From: a virus
DNA: 64,000 nt
Direction: 5' to 3' (one strand)
Virus record (IMG/VR): IMGVR_UViG_3300042881_002516
Coordinates: 1-64,000 of that record
Positions within the stretch are counted from its first letter, which is position 1. The number at the start of each line of letters is the position of its first letter. A program made the position numbers and the translations under genes. Positions 30,254-38,182 of the stretch are shown piece after piece. A model generated the notes under the pieces. The model worked only from the letters and a program-made list of their open reading frames with translations, searched no databases and had not been told where the DNA came from.

Positions 30254-30278
30254 AAAACCCCGCCCTTTCGGGCGGGGT
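30252..30278 (-). terminator. Strong terminator of the early/replication block
   Basis: Minus strand ACCCCGCCC and GGGCGGGGT form a perfect stem with a GAAA loop, followed by TTTTTTATT. It overlaps the HNH stop on the other strand and ends the 41.5-30.3 kb transcript. Confidence 0.92.
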
Positions 30279-30332
30279 CGGCGGCAAGTGCAGGGTGGGT
30301 GTCCCCTCTCTAGGGAGCGCCGCCTAGGCTAG

Positions 30333-30566
30333 CTACTGAACTTCGGAGCCCATGATCTGCTTAAACCGTCCTTCGAGCATCTGTGCGGCTGCGTGAGCCG
30401 GCATGATCTCGCCGAACTCGATCTCCGACACGTCGAGGTCCTGATCCATGGTCCCTGGCACGTGGACCACGGGGCCTACGAGCCCGTAGCGCGTCCCGTT
30501 GATGGTGACGACCACCATCTGTACGAGCGGCATGTCATCGGTCGTGACGAAGTTGATGTGTTTCAT
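30333..30566 (-). CDS. Small unknown early protein
   Basis: 77 residues (MKHINFVTTDDMPLVQMVVVTI), probably a beta-rich fold with NGTRYGLVGPVVHVPGTMDQDLDVSEIEFGEIMP. It shares ATGA with the upstream coiled-coil gene and is the last gene before the strong terminator. No family recognised. Confidence 0.65.
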   Translation of the reverse strand: MKHINFVTTDDMPLVQMVVVTINGTRYGLVGPVVHVPGTMDQDLDVSEIEFGEIMPAHAAAQMLEGRFKQIMGSEVQ

Positions 30567-30802
30567 ACAGTTTGGATCTTGCGCTTGGATTCCATCCAGT
30601 GCAAGTCGATGAGCAGGCTCTCGACTTGTGCCTTCAGGCCATCCCGTTCGTCCTTGAGCTGCTTGATCTCCTCCGAGAGTGCCTCTACGAGACAGTCCTG
30701 GACCTCGATACGGCGACGCAGGGCAAAGATGTACTCCCGCATAGCCAGATCCTCCACTGGCTGTGGCGGGTCCTCTGTGCTGTTTATGGCCGGTCGGAGC
30801 AT
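30563..30802 (-). CDS. Small coiled-coil early protein
   Basis: 79 residues; from about 20 to 75 it is one long charged helix (MREYIFALRRRIEVQDCLVEA...EEIKQLKDERDGLKAQVESL) with heptad spacing. Coupled at both ends. Unknown function; likely a dimerising partner protein. Confidence 0.65.
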   Translation of the reverse strand: MLRPAINSTEDPPQPVEDLAMREYIFALRRRIEVQDCLVEALSEEIKQLKDERDGLKAQVESLLIDLHWMESKRKIQTV

Positions 30803-31329
30803 TAACGGACCCTCCCCCGCAGCTTGTCCGCCACGAGCTTGGCGTAGCCGGCGATATCGTCCCAGTTATCGATCTTGTCGGGGTTGCCGTTGACGATGCG
30901 TGACATCTTGCTCGCGATCATCTCGAGGGCTTCCCACTGTTCGTCCGAGAAGAGGCTTCCCATCTCATCGGCGTGGTCGGCCATGGCGCGCTTGAGGGCT
31001 TGGGCGAGCCGGGCGTTATCGGCGAACGCGCCGTAGTCCTTGGCCCGTGAGTCGAGGATCGCGTCCACTGTATCGGCCTTCGGTGCGATCGCGTCCATCT
31101 CCTTCAGCACCTTGTCCAAGAGTTTCCCGCGTTCGGTGAGGAACTTCACGCCCTCGGCCGTCTTGGTCGGCTTGCCAACCGCCTTGTCCCGCAGCTTGTA
31201 GGCGTAGGGAATGGAGATATTGAAGCGTTCGGCGACGCCACGGACCTTCGCACCGGGGTTATCGAGGAACCACTGGTAGGCCTTGGTCGTGAAGTCAGAC
31301 TTCTTGAGCTTTTTAGTACGAGTTTTCAT
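30802..31329 (-). CDS. HTH plus DUF6378-like early protein
   Basis: 175 residues. The N-terminus has a DNA-binding helix-turn-helix (YQWFLDNPGAKVRGVAERFNISIPYAYKLRDKAV). From about 60 on there is a helical domain with DSRAKDYGAFADNARLAQALKRAM, WEALEMIASKMSRIVNGNPDKIDNWDDIAGYAKL, which matches the DUF6378 pattern seen in phages. The second half also resembles MazG/NTP-pyrophosphatase-like helical bundles. The fusion of HTH and this domain suggests a regulator or DNA-linked factor; the activity is not established. Confidence 0.7.
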   Translation of the reverse strand: MKTRTKKLKKSDFTTKAYQWFLDNPGAKVRGVAERFNISIPYAYKLRDKAVGKPTKTAEGVKFLTERGKLLDKVLKEMDAIAPKADTVDAILDSRAKDYGAFADNARLAQALKRAMADHADEMGSLFSDEQWEALEMIASKMSRIVNGNPDKIDNWDDIAGYAKLVADKLRGRVR

Positions 31330-31556
31330 CGAAGGTTATCCTTTTGTTGAAGCATGTAAGCCATGCAAGAGGGCGGGATGTGTTGTTCGCCTGAGTCAAA
31401 CGCACAGGCGGCTTCGATAGGATCGGTAGACCCTTCGAGGTAGGTAGTGCGTAGATAGCTTTTGTAAACGATCGTGCCTGCGATACTGAACGCCAGGCCG
31501 ACAAGTAACACAATCAACGCTATAAACACGTAACTATCAGTCTTATCTGTATTCAT
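31326..31556 (-). CDS. Single-pass membrane protein
   Basis: 76 residues from ATG 31556 with AGAAAGGAG upstream. One transmembrane helix (YVFIALIVLLVGLAFSIAGTIVY, residues 9-31) is followed by a soluble tail with two Cys (ACAFDSGEQHIPPSCMAYML). ATGA links it to the next gene. Possibly an early superinfection or membrane-modifying protein; unknown. Confidence 0.65.
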   Translation of the reverse strand: MNTDKTDSYVFIALIVLLVGLAFSIAGTIVYKSYLRTTYLEGSTDPIEAACAFDSGEQHIPPSCMAYMLQQKDNLR

Positions 31557-31585
31557 CGAGTTCTCCTTTCTATGCTTTCTAACAG

Positions 31586-31726
31586 TTAAAAGTAGTCTCT
31601 TCCGCCTCTCGAACATCTCCAGTTAGGTGGTGGGAGGTGTTTATCTAGCGGCCTGCGTTTATACCGCAGGATCAAAGTTATAACAACAGTGGCCAACAAA
31701 AACAATAGTAGCGTTAGGCCGTTCAT
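31586..31726 (-). CDS. Tiny membrane protein (46 residues)
   Basis: ATG 31726 follows AAGGAG; it reads MNGLTLLLFLLATVVITLIL, then a basic tail RYKRRPLDKHLPPPN. One hydrophobic helix and a positive C-terminal side. The frame closes 30 bases before the next start. Function unknown. Confidence 0.6.
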   Translation of the reverse strand: MNGLTLLLFLLATVVITLILRYKRRPLDKHLPPPNWRCSRGGRDYF

Positions 31727-31737
31727 CAAGATCTCCT

Positions 31738-32109
31738 TCATTTCTTCTTTCTCCTGGCCGTTATACCCTGCTGTTCCTCCCAGTGCAACACCCTATGACA
31801 GTTGGCACAAAGCGGTATGCACTTCTCCTCCGCCTCGCGGATCGCCTCGGCTATGTTTCTCTGCCTCACCGCCAACTTATTGACCGATCGCTTGCCCTCT
31901 TTGATCACGTGGTGGAAGTCGATGATCGCTGGATGCGTCTTTCGGCAATGGCTACAGCGCTGCTTAGACTTGTACGCGATCCACTCTGTTCTATTTTTAT
32001 CCCTAGCCTCCCTGGAGTTATTGATAACCTTTCGTCTGTTTGATTCGTACCACTTCCGTGCGTACACCTTTTGTTTGGCCTTGCGTACGGCCTCGTCCTT
32101 GAACGGCAT
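31738..32109 (-). CDS. HNH endonuclease
   Basis: 123 residues. C52xxC55 (CSHCRKTHPAIIDFHHVIKEGKRS) and C101xxC104H (CANCHRVLHWEE) form the zinc-bound HNH domain with catalytic FHH; the N-terminal 45 residues are basic helix. It is on the same strand as its neighbours, with an ATG directly ahead of a spaced gene. It may be homing or a packaging/recombination nuclease; HNH genes next to terminase are common but this one is in the early block. Confidence 0.82.
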   Translation of the reverse strand: MPFKDEAVRKAKQKVYARKWYESNRRKVINNSREARDKNRTEWIAYKSKQRCSHCRKTHPAIIDFHHVIKEGKRSVNKLAVRQRNIAEAIREAEEKCIPLCANCHRVLHWEEQQGITARRKKK

Positions 32110-32117
32110 CGAACCCC

Positions 32118-32543
32118 CTATAACCGTTTACGCCAGTACACCGCTCTAGCAAAGGAGTAACGGACTGTCGGTTCGTAGGTTTTGAAACCACAGGCGATGA
32201 GGTTATTGGCGCTTGGTACGTTGTCGGTCGTATCGGATACGGCCCACTTGTAACCGTGGCGCTTGGCCCATGCCAGACGAACGCGGATGAGTTTTCGTTG
32301 AACCCCCTTGCCCCGAGCGGCGGGGGTGACCCCGCACCGGCCGAGGTAGACACCTTGTGGCGTCTGCTCCGAGGGGCAGAGGCACGCGAACGCTATCGGC
32401 GTGTGCCGATGATAAGCGAGCCACCAGACCCCCTCTTCCGGAAAGTACAGAGAGTCGTGCGGCAGACAAGCCCGTTGCAGCGCGACTAGTGCTTCTTTGG
32501 TTTCCGGATTTGAAGGGTCGACCTGTGTACAGACGACCTTCAT
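32118..32543 (-). CDS. GNAT-family N-acetyltransferase
   Basis: 141 residues, typical GNAT length. PIAFACLCPSE, GVYLGRCGVTPAARGKGVQRKLIRVRLAWAKRHGY (acetyl-CoA loop R-x-x-G-x-G/A) and PSANNLIACGFKTYEPTVRYSFARAVYWRKRL define the fold. It transfers an acetyl group to an amine; substrate unknown. In phage early regions such enzymes may modify a host or phage protein, or DNA-base adducts. Small gap upstream, no overlap. Confidence 0.85.
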   Translation of the reverse strand: MKVVCTQVDPSNPETKEALVALQRACLPHDSLYFPEEGVWWLAYHRHTPIAFACLCPSEQTPQGVYLGRCGVTPAARGKGVQRKLIRVRLAWAKRHGYKWAVSDTTDNVPSANNLIACGFKTYEPTVRYSFARAVYWRKRL

Positions 32544-32570
32544 AGGCCGTCAGTGTACAAAGATTGCGTG

Positions 32571-32864
32571 TTATTTCAACGACACGCCGTAGTATCTTGA
32601 GACTGTTTCAATAGCGTTCAAATGATTAGATATCTCGGCGATATCACGATCCTTGTCGGGATCAAAGATGGCGATGCCCTTACCTGACTTGCGGCTTTTA
32701 AGGTCCTTGGTCAGTGATCCGTGGATACTGCGAAGTTCCACTTGCATGATCTGCTCAACAAGCTCGCACGATAGTTCGAGCTTCAGTTCCTGTGTCACCT
32801 TGGGCAGGAACCGCTTTGCGGCCTTCTTGCCGAGTGTGCGCTCTAGTACCGCTTTGCGGCTCAT
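32571..32864 (-). CDS. Unknown early protein
   Basis: 97 residues from ATG 32864 (MSRKAVLERTLGKKAAKRFL), coupled by ATGA to the preceding gene; the longer frame falls inside that gene. Helical, with LELSCELVEQIMQVELRSIHG and a basic patch KSRKSGKGIAIFDPDKDRDIAEI. No family recognised. Confidence 0.65.
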   Translation of the reverse strand: MSRKAVLERTLGKKAAKRFLPKVTQELKLELSCELVEQIMQVELRSIHGSLTKDLKSRKSGKGIAIFDPDKDRDIAEISNHLNAIETVSRYYGVSLK

Positions 32865-33082
32865 TTTTTGATCTCCACTTCGGCCTCTGTCTCGATCCAC
32901 ACTCTCGCTCCGCACGCGAGCGGCTTGTCGGGGGAGTAGACCACCTTCGACGGGCCCTTTACCTCGACCTCATGTGCGTAGGTGTTGGACTTGTAGTTCT
33001 TGACGGTGATGACCGGTTCGTCGGTCCCGTTTTTGACGTTGCGCTTTATGGCGTGTTGATTCACATGTATGACGGTCTTCAT
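32861..33082 (-). CDS. Small conserved phage protein
   Basis: 73 residues from ATG 33082 (MKTVIHVNQHAIKRNVKNGT). It has a beta pattern with EPVITVKNYKSNTYAHEVEVKGPSKVVYSPDKPLACGARVWIETEAEV. This short family recurs in early regions of podoviruses. ATGA on both sides. Probable single-domain binding protein; exact role unknown. Confidence 0.7.
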   Translation of the reverse strand: MKTVIHVNQHAIKRNVKNGTDEPVITVKNYKSNTYAHEVEVKGPSKVVYSPDKPLACGARVWIETEAEVEIKK

Positions 33083-33306
33083 TGCAGCTCGCCTCGCTTC
33101 CAAAGAATGTAATCATACTGCTTGATTCCCCGGTGCAGAGCAGAGGCCAGGTGCATAGGGTTCAGGCCCCACTCTTGTGCGAGGGGTTTGTAGTTGATGC
33201 GCTTTTTGTTGGCCCTGGCGCTGGCCCTTCGTTCACGCAATACCTTGTACTGCTCAAACGTGATGCCTGGGTTGTAGCGAGACGGGCGGGTGTATTCTTT
33301 CTTCAT
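33079..33306 (-). CDS. Small basic HTH-like protein
   Basis: 75 residues, basic, with KKRINYKPLAQEWGLNPMHLASALHRGIKQYDYILW resembling a helix-turn-helix (PLAQEWGLNPMHLASAL). Coupled by ATGA on both sides. Regulator candidate of the early block. Confidence 0.65.
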   Translation of the reverse strand: MKKEYTRPSRYNPGITFEQYKVLRERRASARANKKRINYKPLAQEWGLNPMHLASALHRGIKQYDYILWKRGELQ

Positions 33307-33506
33307 AACTGTTTGTCGTGTATGTACCGTTGAACGCCTTCGATGTAGCCACGGTAAAAGGCCATCCGAACTTCCTGCATCTCAAGCTCCGTGGGCCGTC
33401 GTCCGTAAGCCTTCTGCCCCCGTGCCCAATCCTGCACGTACACGTCCGCCACAGTGGACGCTTTCTCGTATAGCCAGTTACCGAGTGACGTGGTGGTTTC
33501 GTTCAT
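33303..33506 (-). CDS. Small helical early protein
   Basis: 67 residues from ATG 33506 (MNETTTSLGNWLYEKASTVA). It has RRPTELEMQEVRMAFYRGYIEGVQRYI, a long amphipathic helix. Coupled on both sides. Function unknown. Confidence 0.65.
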   Translation of the reverse strand: MNETTTSLGNWLYEKASTVADVYVQDWARGQKAYGRRPTELEMQEVRMAFYRGYIEGVQRYIHDKQL

Positions 33507-33682
33507 TTGTTTCTCGGAGGTAAGTGCTTCCATCCTTTTGGGGTTTGTACAAAGCCGATCGAGACCATGGCCTCGATGGTGCGGCATTCCCCGCCTAGAC
33601 GCTTGTGCGTTCGGAAGCTCTCGGGTGTGACAAACACCTGTTTACATTCCGTGCACCGGCGAACCTTGGAGACGACGCTCAT
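33503..33682 (-). CDS. Small zinc-finger protein
   Basis: 59 residues from ATG 33682, linked by ATGA to both neighbours. The line CTECKQVFVTPESFRTHKRLGGEC gives C-x2-C, then a His and a Cys with spacing like a C2HC finger; a basic tail follows. Small zinc fingers in phage early regions often bind nucleic acids or host proteins. Confidence 0.7.
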   Translation of the reverse strand: MSVVSKVRRCTECKQVFVTPESFRTHKRLGGECRTIEAMVSIGFVQTPKGWKHLPPRNK

Positions 33683-33873
33683 TGGTCACGAGTCTCAAGC
33701 ATGATATCGGCCAGGCGGTAGGCCTTCTGTACGGCCGAGTACACAGACTCAATATCGTCGCGGGTCACGATGCCGGTCAAGGCATGTGCTGCAAAGTAAT
33801 CCCGTAGCGTGAGGCCCCCCTCGATCTTCGCTTCGCCCTTATCGTCAACTACACGTTCCGGAAAGATATTCAT
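33679..33873 (-). CDS. Small unknown early protein
   Basis: 64 residues (MNIFPERVVDDKGEAKIEGG), mixed fold with LTLRDYFAAHALTGIVTRDDIESVYSAVQKAYRLAD. Coupled on both sides. This LTLRDYFAAHAL pattern is recurrent in phage proteins of about this size. Function unknown. Confidence 0.68.
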   Translation of the reverse strand: MNIFPERVVDDKGEAKIEGGLTLRDYFAAHALTGIVTRDDIESVYSAVQKAYRLADIMLETRDQ

Positions 33874-34100
33874 TCGCCTACTAACTCCTCAATGATGTCA
33901 TCCTCAATCAACATGCGCTGTGACTCGCTCAATATCTTGAGTATATTCACGCGCGCGACCTTGCCGTCAGGCTTTTCGAGCGAGACGTACGCCGACGTTA
34001 GCTCGATCATGGGCGGCAGGACGTAATCCGCCACTTGGATCGGATCCAAGACGTCATAAGTTATAGCGACGTCGAGGCTTATCTGTGTCTGGTGTTTCAT
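33870..34100 (-). CDS. Small unknown early protein
   Basis: 76 residues from ATG 34100 (MKHQTQISLDVAITYDVLDP). Beta-alpha pattern with VADYVLPPMIELTSAYVSLEK and an acidic helical C-terminus. Its start lies inside the end of the preceding gene (47-base overlap), and its stop is coupled to the next. No family recognised. Confidence 0.6.
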   Translation of the reverse strand: MKHQTQISLDVAITYDVLDPIQVADYVLPPMIELTSAYVSLEKPDGKVARVNILKILSESQRMLIEDDIIEELVGE

Positions 34101-34491
34101 CTTTCTTCCTATTGGCCTCGATGCGTGCGAGCAGCTCGGCCTCTTTGTAGGTGGTCTCAAACAGCTCGTCGATGTGCTCTCGGATGATCGTGGCCATGCT
34201 CTTTTTGTAGAACTTGGCGATCTCTTTGAGCTTCTGGTGCGTTTCGAGCGGCACCATCACGCTGTGAAACTTCGCGCCTTTGCGACGATCGGGCGAGTAG
34301 CGGCCCGGATAGCGGTACTTACGCTTTCGCCTGTAACGAAACACATACTCCTTCAACTCACGGAGTTTCTGTTTGCCCTCTTCATCCTCGCGAGCAGCGA
34401 GCCGCGCCATACCGAGGCGCGGAAACTTTCTGTTGAAGTCGTCGTAGTACATCTTTGTCCACTGACGACCTTTTGCCAAAGGCTTCTTCAT
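34054..34491 (-). CDS. Basic protein with ribbon-helix-helix-like segment
   Basis: 145 residues from ATG 34491, with AGAAAGGAG upstream. The N-terminal half is strongly basic (RYRRKRKYRYPGRYSPDRRKGAKF). Then HSVMVPLETHQKLKEIAKFYKKSMATIIREHIDELF resembles a ribbon-helix-helix or a MobC-like DNA-binding domain. It is the first gene behind DNA polymerase. A regulator or replication accessory protein is likely. Confidence 0.65.
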   Translation of the reverse strand: MKKPLAKGRQWTKMYYDDFNRKFPRLGMARLAAREDEEGKQKLRELKEYVFRYRRKRKYRYPGRYSPDRRKGAKFHSVMVPLETHQKLKEIAKFYKKSMATIIREHIDELFETTYKEAELLARIEANRKKDETPDTDKPRRRYNL

Positions 34492-34542
34492 CCCGTTCTC
34501 CTTTCTTGGGCCAAATGTAGCGCAGCAGCTATGCCAGTGCAA

Positions 34543-36411
34543 CTACCCTTTGGCCTCGCCCCACGACGGGCCGATCTCGGTGTCCACTTTTGAGGGGACT
34601 TCGAGCTGCACGGCGTTGCGCATGATCTCGGCGGCGGCCAAGGCTTCTTCCTTGTTGTTCACGCTCACGGCCACTTCGTCGTGCACCTGGAGCAGCAAGC
34701 GGAAGCCGGCTTTGTTGAGCGCGACCATCGCGGCTTTGGTCTGATCGGCAGCGGAGCCTTGGATCAAACGATTGAGACCTTTGTACGTCATCGCACGCTT
34801 GATCCGTGGTCCGTATTCCACGATCGCTTGCTCGCGCGGCAGCGCCTTGTTGATGCCGTACTCCACCGGTTCCCAAAGCGGGAAGCGGCATTTACGGCCG
34901 AGCAGCGTACGGATCGAGCCACCCGAGGCGGGATGGTCGATGCGCTTCATGACGGAGTTCACCGTGCCTTTGAGGAAGGGGACCTTGAGGTGGAACGTAT
35001 TGATGAGCTCTGCCGCTTCATCGAGCGGCAGGTCTAGGGAGTTGGCGAGCTTCTGCTTGCCCATCCCATACATCAATCCGAGGCCAATGGTCTTGGCGGC
35101 TTTGCGTTTGATCCCCGCCATATCCGCCACCATTTGGTGGAAGTCGGTGTTGGGGTCGTTTCGATATGCCTCTGCCATGCGCTCTGCGCCTGGGAGATCG
35201 AGTAGGGTTGCGTAATGGACGAGAAGCCGAGGCTCCTGTGAGCTGAAGTCATTCGCTGCCCAGAGTTGTCCTTCTTCAGGCAGGAAAAGCGAGCGTACCA
35301 GGGGGCCGATGATTTCATGGCGAGCAGGCACCTGTTGCAGGTTAGGGTTGTTCATTGAGAGGCGGCCCGTGACTGTACCACCGTCTTCTGAGCGCATCTG
35401 ATTCACGTGCGGGTGGATACGCCCGTCGGCCGCGCTATGGCGCAGGTAGGGCTCGAGGAAGGTGCCGTGAGTCTTGTTGAACTCACGCGCTTCGATGATG
35501 AGTTTGGCGATCTCGTGCGGGTGGCCATCGAGGAAGGTCTTCGTAAAGCTCGGCAAGCCAGTCGTGGTCTTCGGGTACGGGATCCCAAGTTTGTCGAAGG
35601 CTTTGGCGATGCTCGCAGCGGCCCATATGTCAACTTTTTCGCCAGAAATTAACTTGATCTGTTTGATATGTTCGTTTTCTTTACGTTTGAAATCATCGAT
35701 CAGCATCTCGCACTTGCTGCGATCGAAGCGGATGCCCTGGAACGTCAAATCAATCAGCACCGGCAATAGCTCGGTTTCGAGCGTGAAGATGGACTCCACC
35801 TCGTCCTTGCGGATCAGCGCCTTCAAGTGATGCCAGAGCTTGAGCGTGAGCGCCGCGTCCTGCTCGGCGTAGTCGCCGACGTACATAGCTGGGAGCTTCC
35901 AGAGCTCCTTCTTGGCGTGCACCCCGAAGTCGGAGGCCGCGTCCTTGAGGCCCTGCTCGGACTTCACCTCTTTGAGATAGTCGAAGCCGAGACTGTTAAG
36001 CGCGTAGCTGAAGCGGTTCTCGTCAATCAGCGGGGCCGCGAGCATGGTGTCGTAGATAGTCCCGTTGACCGTGAACCCTGATGCTCGAAGCCAGCCCAAG
36101 TCATAGGCGGCGTTGTGCATGATCTTGTCGCACGGCAACTCGAGAACCTTCTTCATCCAACGGTTCACGATGCGCTCATCAAGGTTGCCACCGCCCTGGT
36201 GGGCGATCGGGTAGTAGCCCTTCCAACCGTCTACAGCGACGGCGTAGCCGACGATGAACCCGTCCTTCCGGGGCCATCCTGGCCCCATCGACTCCATGTT
36301 GGGGTCACATGTTTCGAGGTCGATCGCAATCTCCGTTGCGCCGGAAAGGTCTGGGAAAGACGAAGGGGGTACCCATTCAGATGGGCGGTCAAACATGGGA
36401 ACAGTTCTCAT
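34543..36411 (-). CDS. DNA polymerase, family A (with 3'-5' exonuclease)
   Basis: 622 residues, T7-like size: exonuclease plus polymerase, without a 5'-3' exonuclease domain. The exonuclease motifs are Asp31-x-Glu33 (AIDLETCDP), HNAAYDLGWL and YAEQDAALTLKL. The polymerase has motif A NDFSSQEPRLLVHY, motif B KRKAAKTIGLGLMYGMG and motif C LLLQVHDEVAV. In motif B the residue equal to E. coli Phe762 is Leu, a variant reported in environmental phages and linked to slower or different replication. It copies the phage genome. A four-base overlap couples it to the upstream helicase. Confidence 0.95.
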   Translation of the reverse strand: MRTVPMFDRPSEWVPPSSFPDLSGATEIAIDLETCDPNMESMGPGWPRKDGFIVGYAVAVDGWKGYYPIAHQGGGNLDERIVNRWMKKVLELPCDKIMHNAAYDLGWLRASGFTVNGTIYDTMLAAPLIDENRFSYALNSLGFDYLKEVKSEQGLKDAASDFGVHAKKELWKLPAMYVGDYAEQDAALTLKLWHHLKALIRKDEVESIFTLETELLPVLIDLTFQGIRFDRSKCEMLIDDFKRKENEHIKQIKLISGEKVDIWAAASIAKAFDKLGIPYPKTTTGLPSFTKTFLDGHPHEIAKLIIEAREFNKTHGTFLEPYLRHSAADGRIHPHVNQMRSEDGGTVTGRLSMNNPNLQQVPARHEIIGPLVRSLFLPEEGQLWAANDFSSQEPRLLVHYATLLDLPGAERMAEAYRNDPNTDFHQMVADMAGIKRKAAKTIGLGLMYGMGKQKLANSLDLPLDEAAELINTFHLKVPFLKGTVNSVMKRIDHPASGGSIRTLLGRKCRFPLWEPVEYGINKALPREQAIVEYGPRIKRAMTYKGLNRLIQGSAADQTKAAMVALNKAGFRLLLQVHDEVAVSVNNKEEALAAAEIMRNAVQLEVPSKVDTEIGPSWGEAKG

Positions 36412-37907
36412 AAACGAAAGCCTTTGTACGAATTCTTAGGTAATACGAAATGCAGCGACTGCTTGGCGCGGGTGATCCCGACGTAGAGCAATCGGTTGAT
36501 GTCATCGGAGTTCTTGTCGTACTCCTGCGCGAACTTGGTCGACAGATCGCCGATCAGCAGGACGTTATCTGCCTCGCCGCCCTTCGCACCGTGGATGGTG
36601 GAGAGCTTGATCGGAACCTTGCCCGTGATCCGTGTTCCTCGACGCAGCAGCGCGATCAGGTAGTTGCGCTTGTCCTCGCCGATCTTGGTCAGCGCTTCGT
36701 GCCAGATCGCATCGGTCAGTAGGCCGTGGTCCTTGGTCAGTGATTCGTGTGTGTACATCCGATCCACATCAGCCGTCTTCAAGCCCTTGTGTCCGTGCTT
36801 GACGAACTCGGTGCCGAGATACTTGTAGATCAACTTCACGACCGGGAACGGCACTTCACCGCCCTTGCGTAGGCGCTCCCACCCCATGACGGCGGTCAGC
36901 ATTGACTCAGGCACGCTCCGTTGTCCGTGGCGCTCGAAGAGCAAGCCTTGCGACTTCAGCCACTCGTGCATCTCGGTGAGCATGTAGTTCGTAGCGGCAA
37001 GCACGAGCCACTCGCCCTGTGTGATGTCGACGTGGTGGAAGTCGTTGTAGTAAGTGATCGCACCGCCTTCGGTGCGCGGCTTCCAGATCTTCGGCTGTCG
37101 CTTGCGGATGCGGTTGACCACTTGGTCGGCGAGCGCGTGGATCTTTGACGGTACGCGATAGGATTGGTCGAGGACTTTGATATCGCCCTCAAGCGTCAGG
37201 AACGAGTCTACGTCCGCACCGGCCCAGGTGTAGACCGCCTGGTCGTCATCGCCTGCGATGAACGTGCGTTCAGCACGGGCAATGAGTTCCTTGACTATCC
37301 GCCACTGTAATTTTGATAAATCCTGAGCCTCGTCAATAATTAATGTTTTTAATGACGGAAATCTATCAGGCTCGTCTAAAACTCTCTCCAACAAGTCGGT
37401 GAAGTCGAGCAAGCCACGCGAGGCCTTGAAGTGTCGGTACGCGCGATCAACGTACTCGAAGTGATGCCACTCGATGGTCATCTGACTTTCGTTGTAGTGC
37501 TGGCGCAGGTCCTTGCCCTTGATGCGTGCGATGTTGACCTCGTTCAGGATCGGATGGTCTGCCTTGATGGCAAACTCCTCCTCGCCCTTCTCGACGCCAA
37601 GCTCGATGCCGGCTTCCTTGGCAAACTCTGCATAGTGCTCTGGCCCCATCATGTCCTTCGACGTCACGCCGAGGCAGTGATAGGCGAGCGAGTGCAGCGT
37701 ACGGAACCACGGGAAGTCCCGATCCGGGTTCAGTGCCGGGAACTTCTGTATGGCACGATCGCGTGCTTCGGTTGCCGCCTTACGGGTGAACGCGAAGTAA
37801 CCGATCTGCATTGGATGCACGTCGGCCTCAAGCTCACGCTCGACGACAGAGAGCAAATAGGTTGTCTTGCCGGCCCCTGGAGGGCCGAACACTTTTTCGA
37901 CGCTCAT
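36408..37907 (-). CDS. SF1 DNA helicase (UvrD/Rep-like)
   Basis: 499 residues. Walker A GPPGAGKTTYL near residue 8, TAAT-like QIGYFAFTRKAATEARDRA, motif II TLIIDEAQDLSKLQW near 185, motif III GDDDQAVYTWAGA, KVLDQSYRVPSKIHALA, motif V LSTIHGAKGGEADNVLLI and motif VI LLYVGITRAKQSLHF. All motifs of a UvrD/Rep-type 3'-5' helicase are present. It unwinds DNA for the polymerase next to it and is coupled by ATGA to it; no DnaB-type helicase is present, so this is the likely replicative helicase together with the SNF2 protein. Confidence 0.93.
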   Translation of the reverse strand: MSVEKVFGPPGAGKTTYLLSVVERELEADVHPMQIGYFAFTRKAATEARDRAIQKFPALNPDRDFPWFRTLHSLAYHCLGVTSKDMMGPEHYAEFAKEAGIELGVEKGEEEFAIKADHPILNEVNIARIKGKDLRQHYNESQMTIEWHHFEYVDRAYRHFKASRGLLDFTDLLERVLDEPDRFPSLKTLIIDEAQDLSKLQWRIVKELIARAERTFIAGDDDQAVYTWAGADVDSFLTLEGDIKVLDQSYRVPSKIHALADQVVNRIRKRQPKIWKPRTEGGAITYYNDFHHVDITQGEWLVLAATNYMLTEMHEWLKSQGLLFERHGQRSVPESMLTAVMGWERLRKGGEVPFPVVKLIYKYLGTEFVKHGHKGLKTADVDRMYTHESLTKDHGLLTDAIWHEALTKIGEDKRNYLIALLRRGTRITGKVPIKLSTIHGAKGGEADNVLLIGDLSTKFAQEYDKNSDDINRLLYVGITRAKQSLHFVLPKNSYKGFRL

Positions 37908-38182
37908 TCTTGTAACTCATCGGCCATGTCGGTAATCGACTTCATCGTGCAAGGCCAGACGATGATCGGCGTGTTCTCGCCGACGTACGCGTCTTCAATG
38001 TTGTAGCTGATGTACTCGATCGCCTCTTCTTCGGACAAGCCTGATTGGTGCATGAGGATCGTAACGATCGCATCACCGTCGTAGATCAGCGTGTCCACGC
38101 GCTTTGCGCTGCCGTCAGCCACGCGCTGCCACACCGTCGAGATGCCAATCAAGGCCCCGTCAAACCCGTCAATCTTCAGCAT
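37904..38182 (-). CDS. Small unknown protein between helicase and primase
   Basis: 92 residues from ATG 38182, sharing TAATG with the primase stop (MLKIDGFDGALIGISTVWQRV). The sequence resembles short phage proteins with a predicted alpha/beta fold (LIYDGDAIVTILMHQSGLSEEEAIEYISYNIEDAYVG), where a repeat of EEEAIEYI makes a helix. It is coupled on both sides to replication genes, so it likely works with them. Role unknown. Confidence 0.75.
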   Translation of the reverse strand: MLKIDGFDGALIGISTVWQRVADGSAKRVDTLIYDGDAIVTILMHQSGLSEEEAIEYISYNIEDAYVGENTPIIVWPCTMKSITDMADELQE

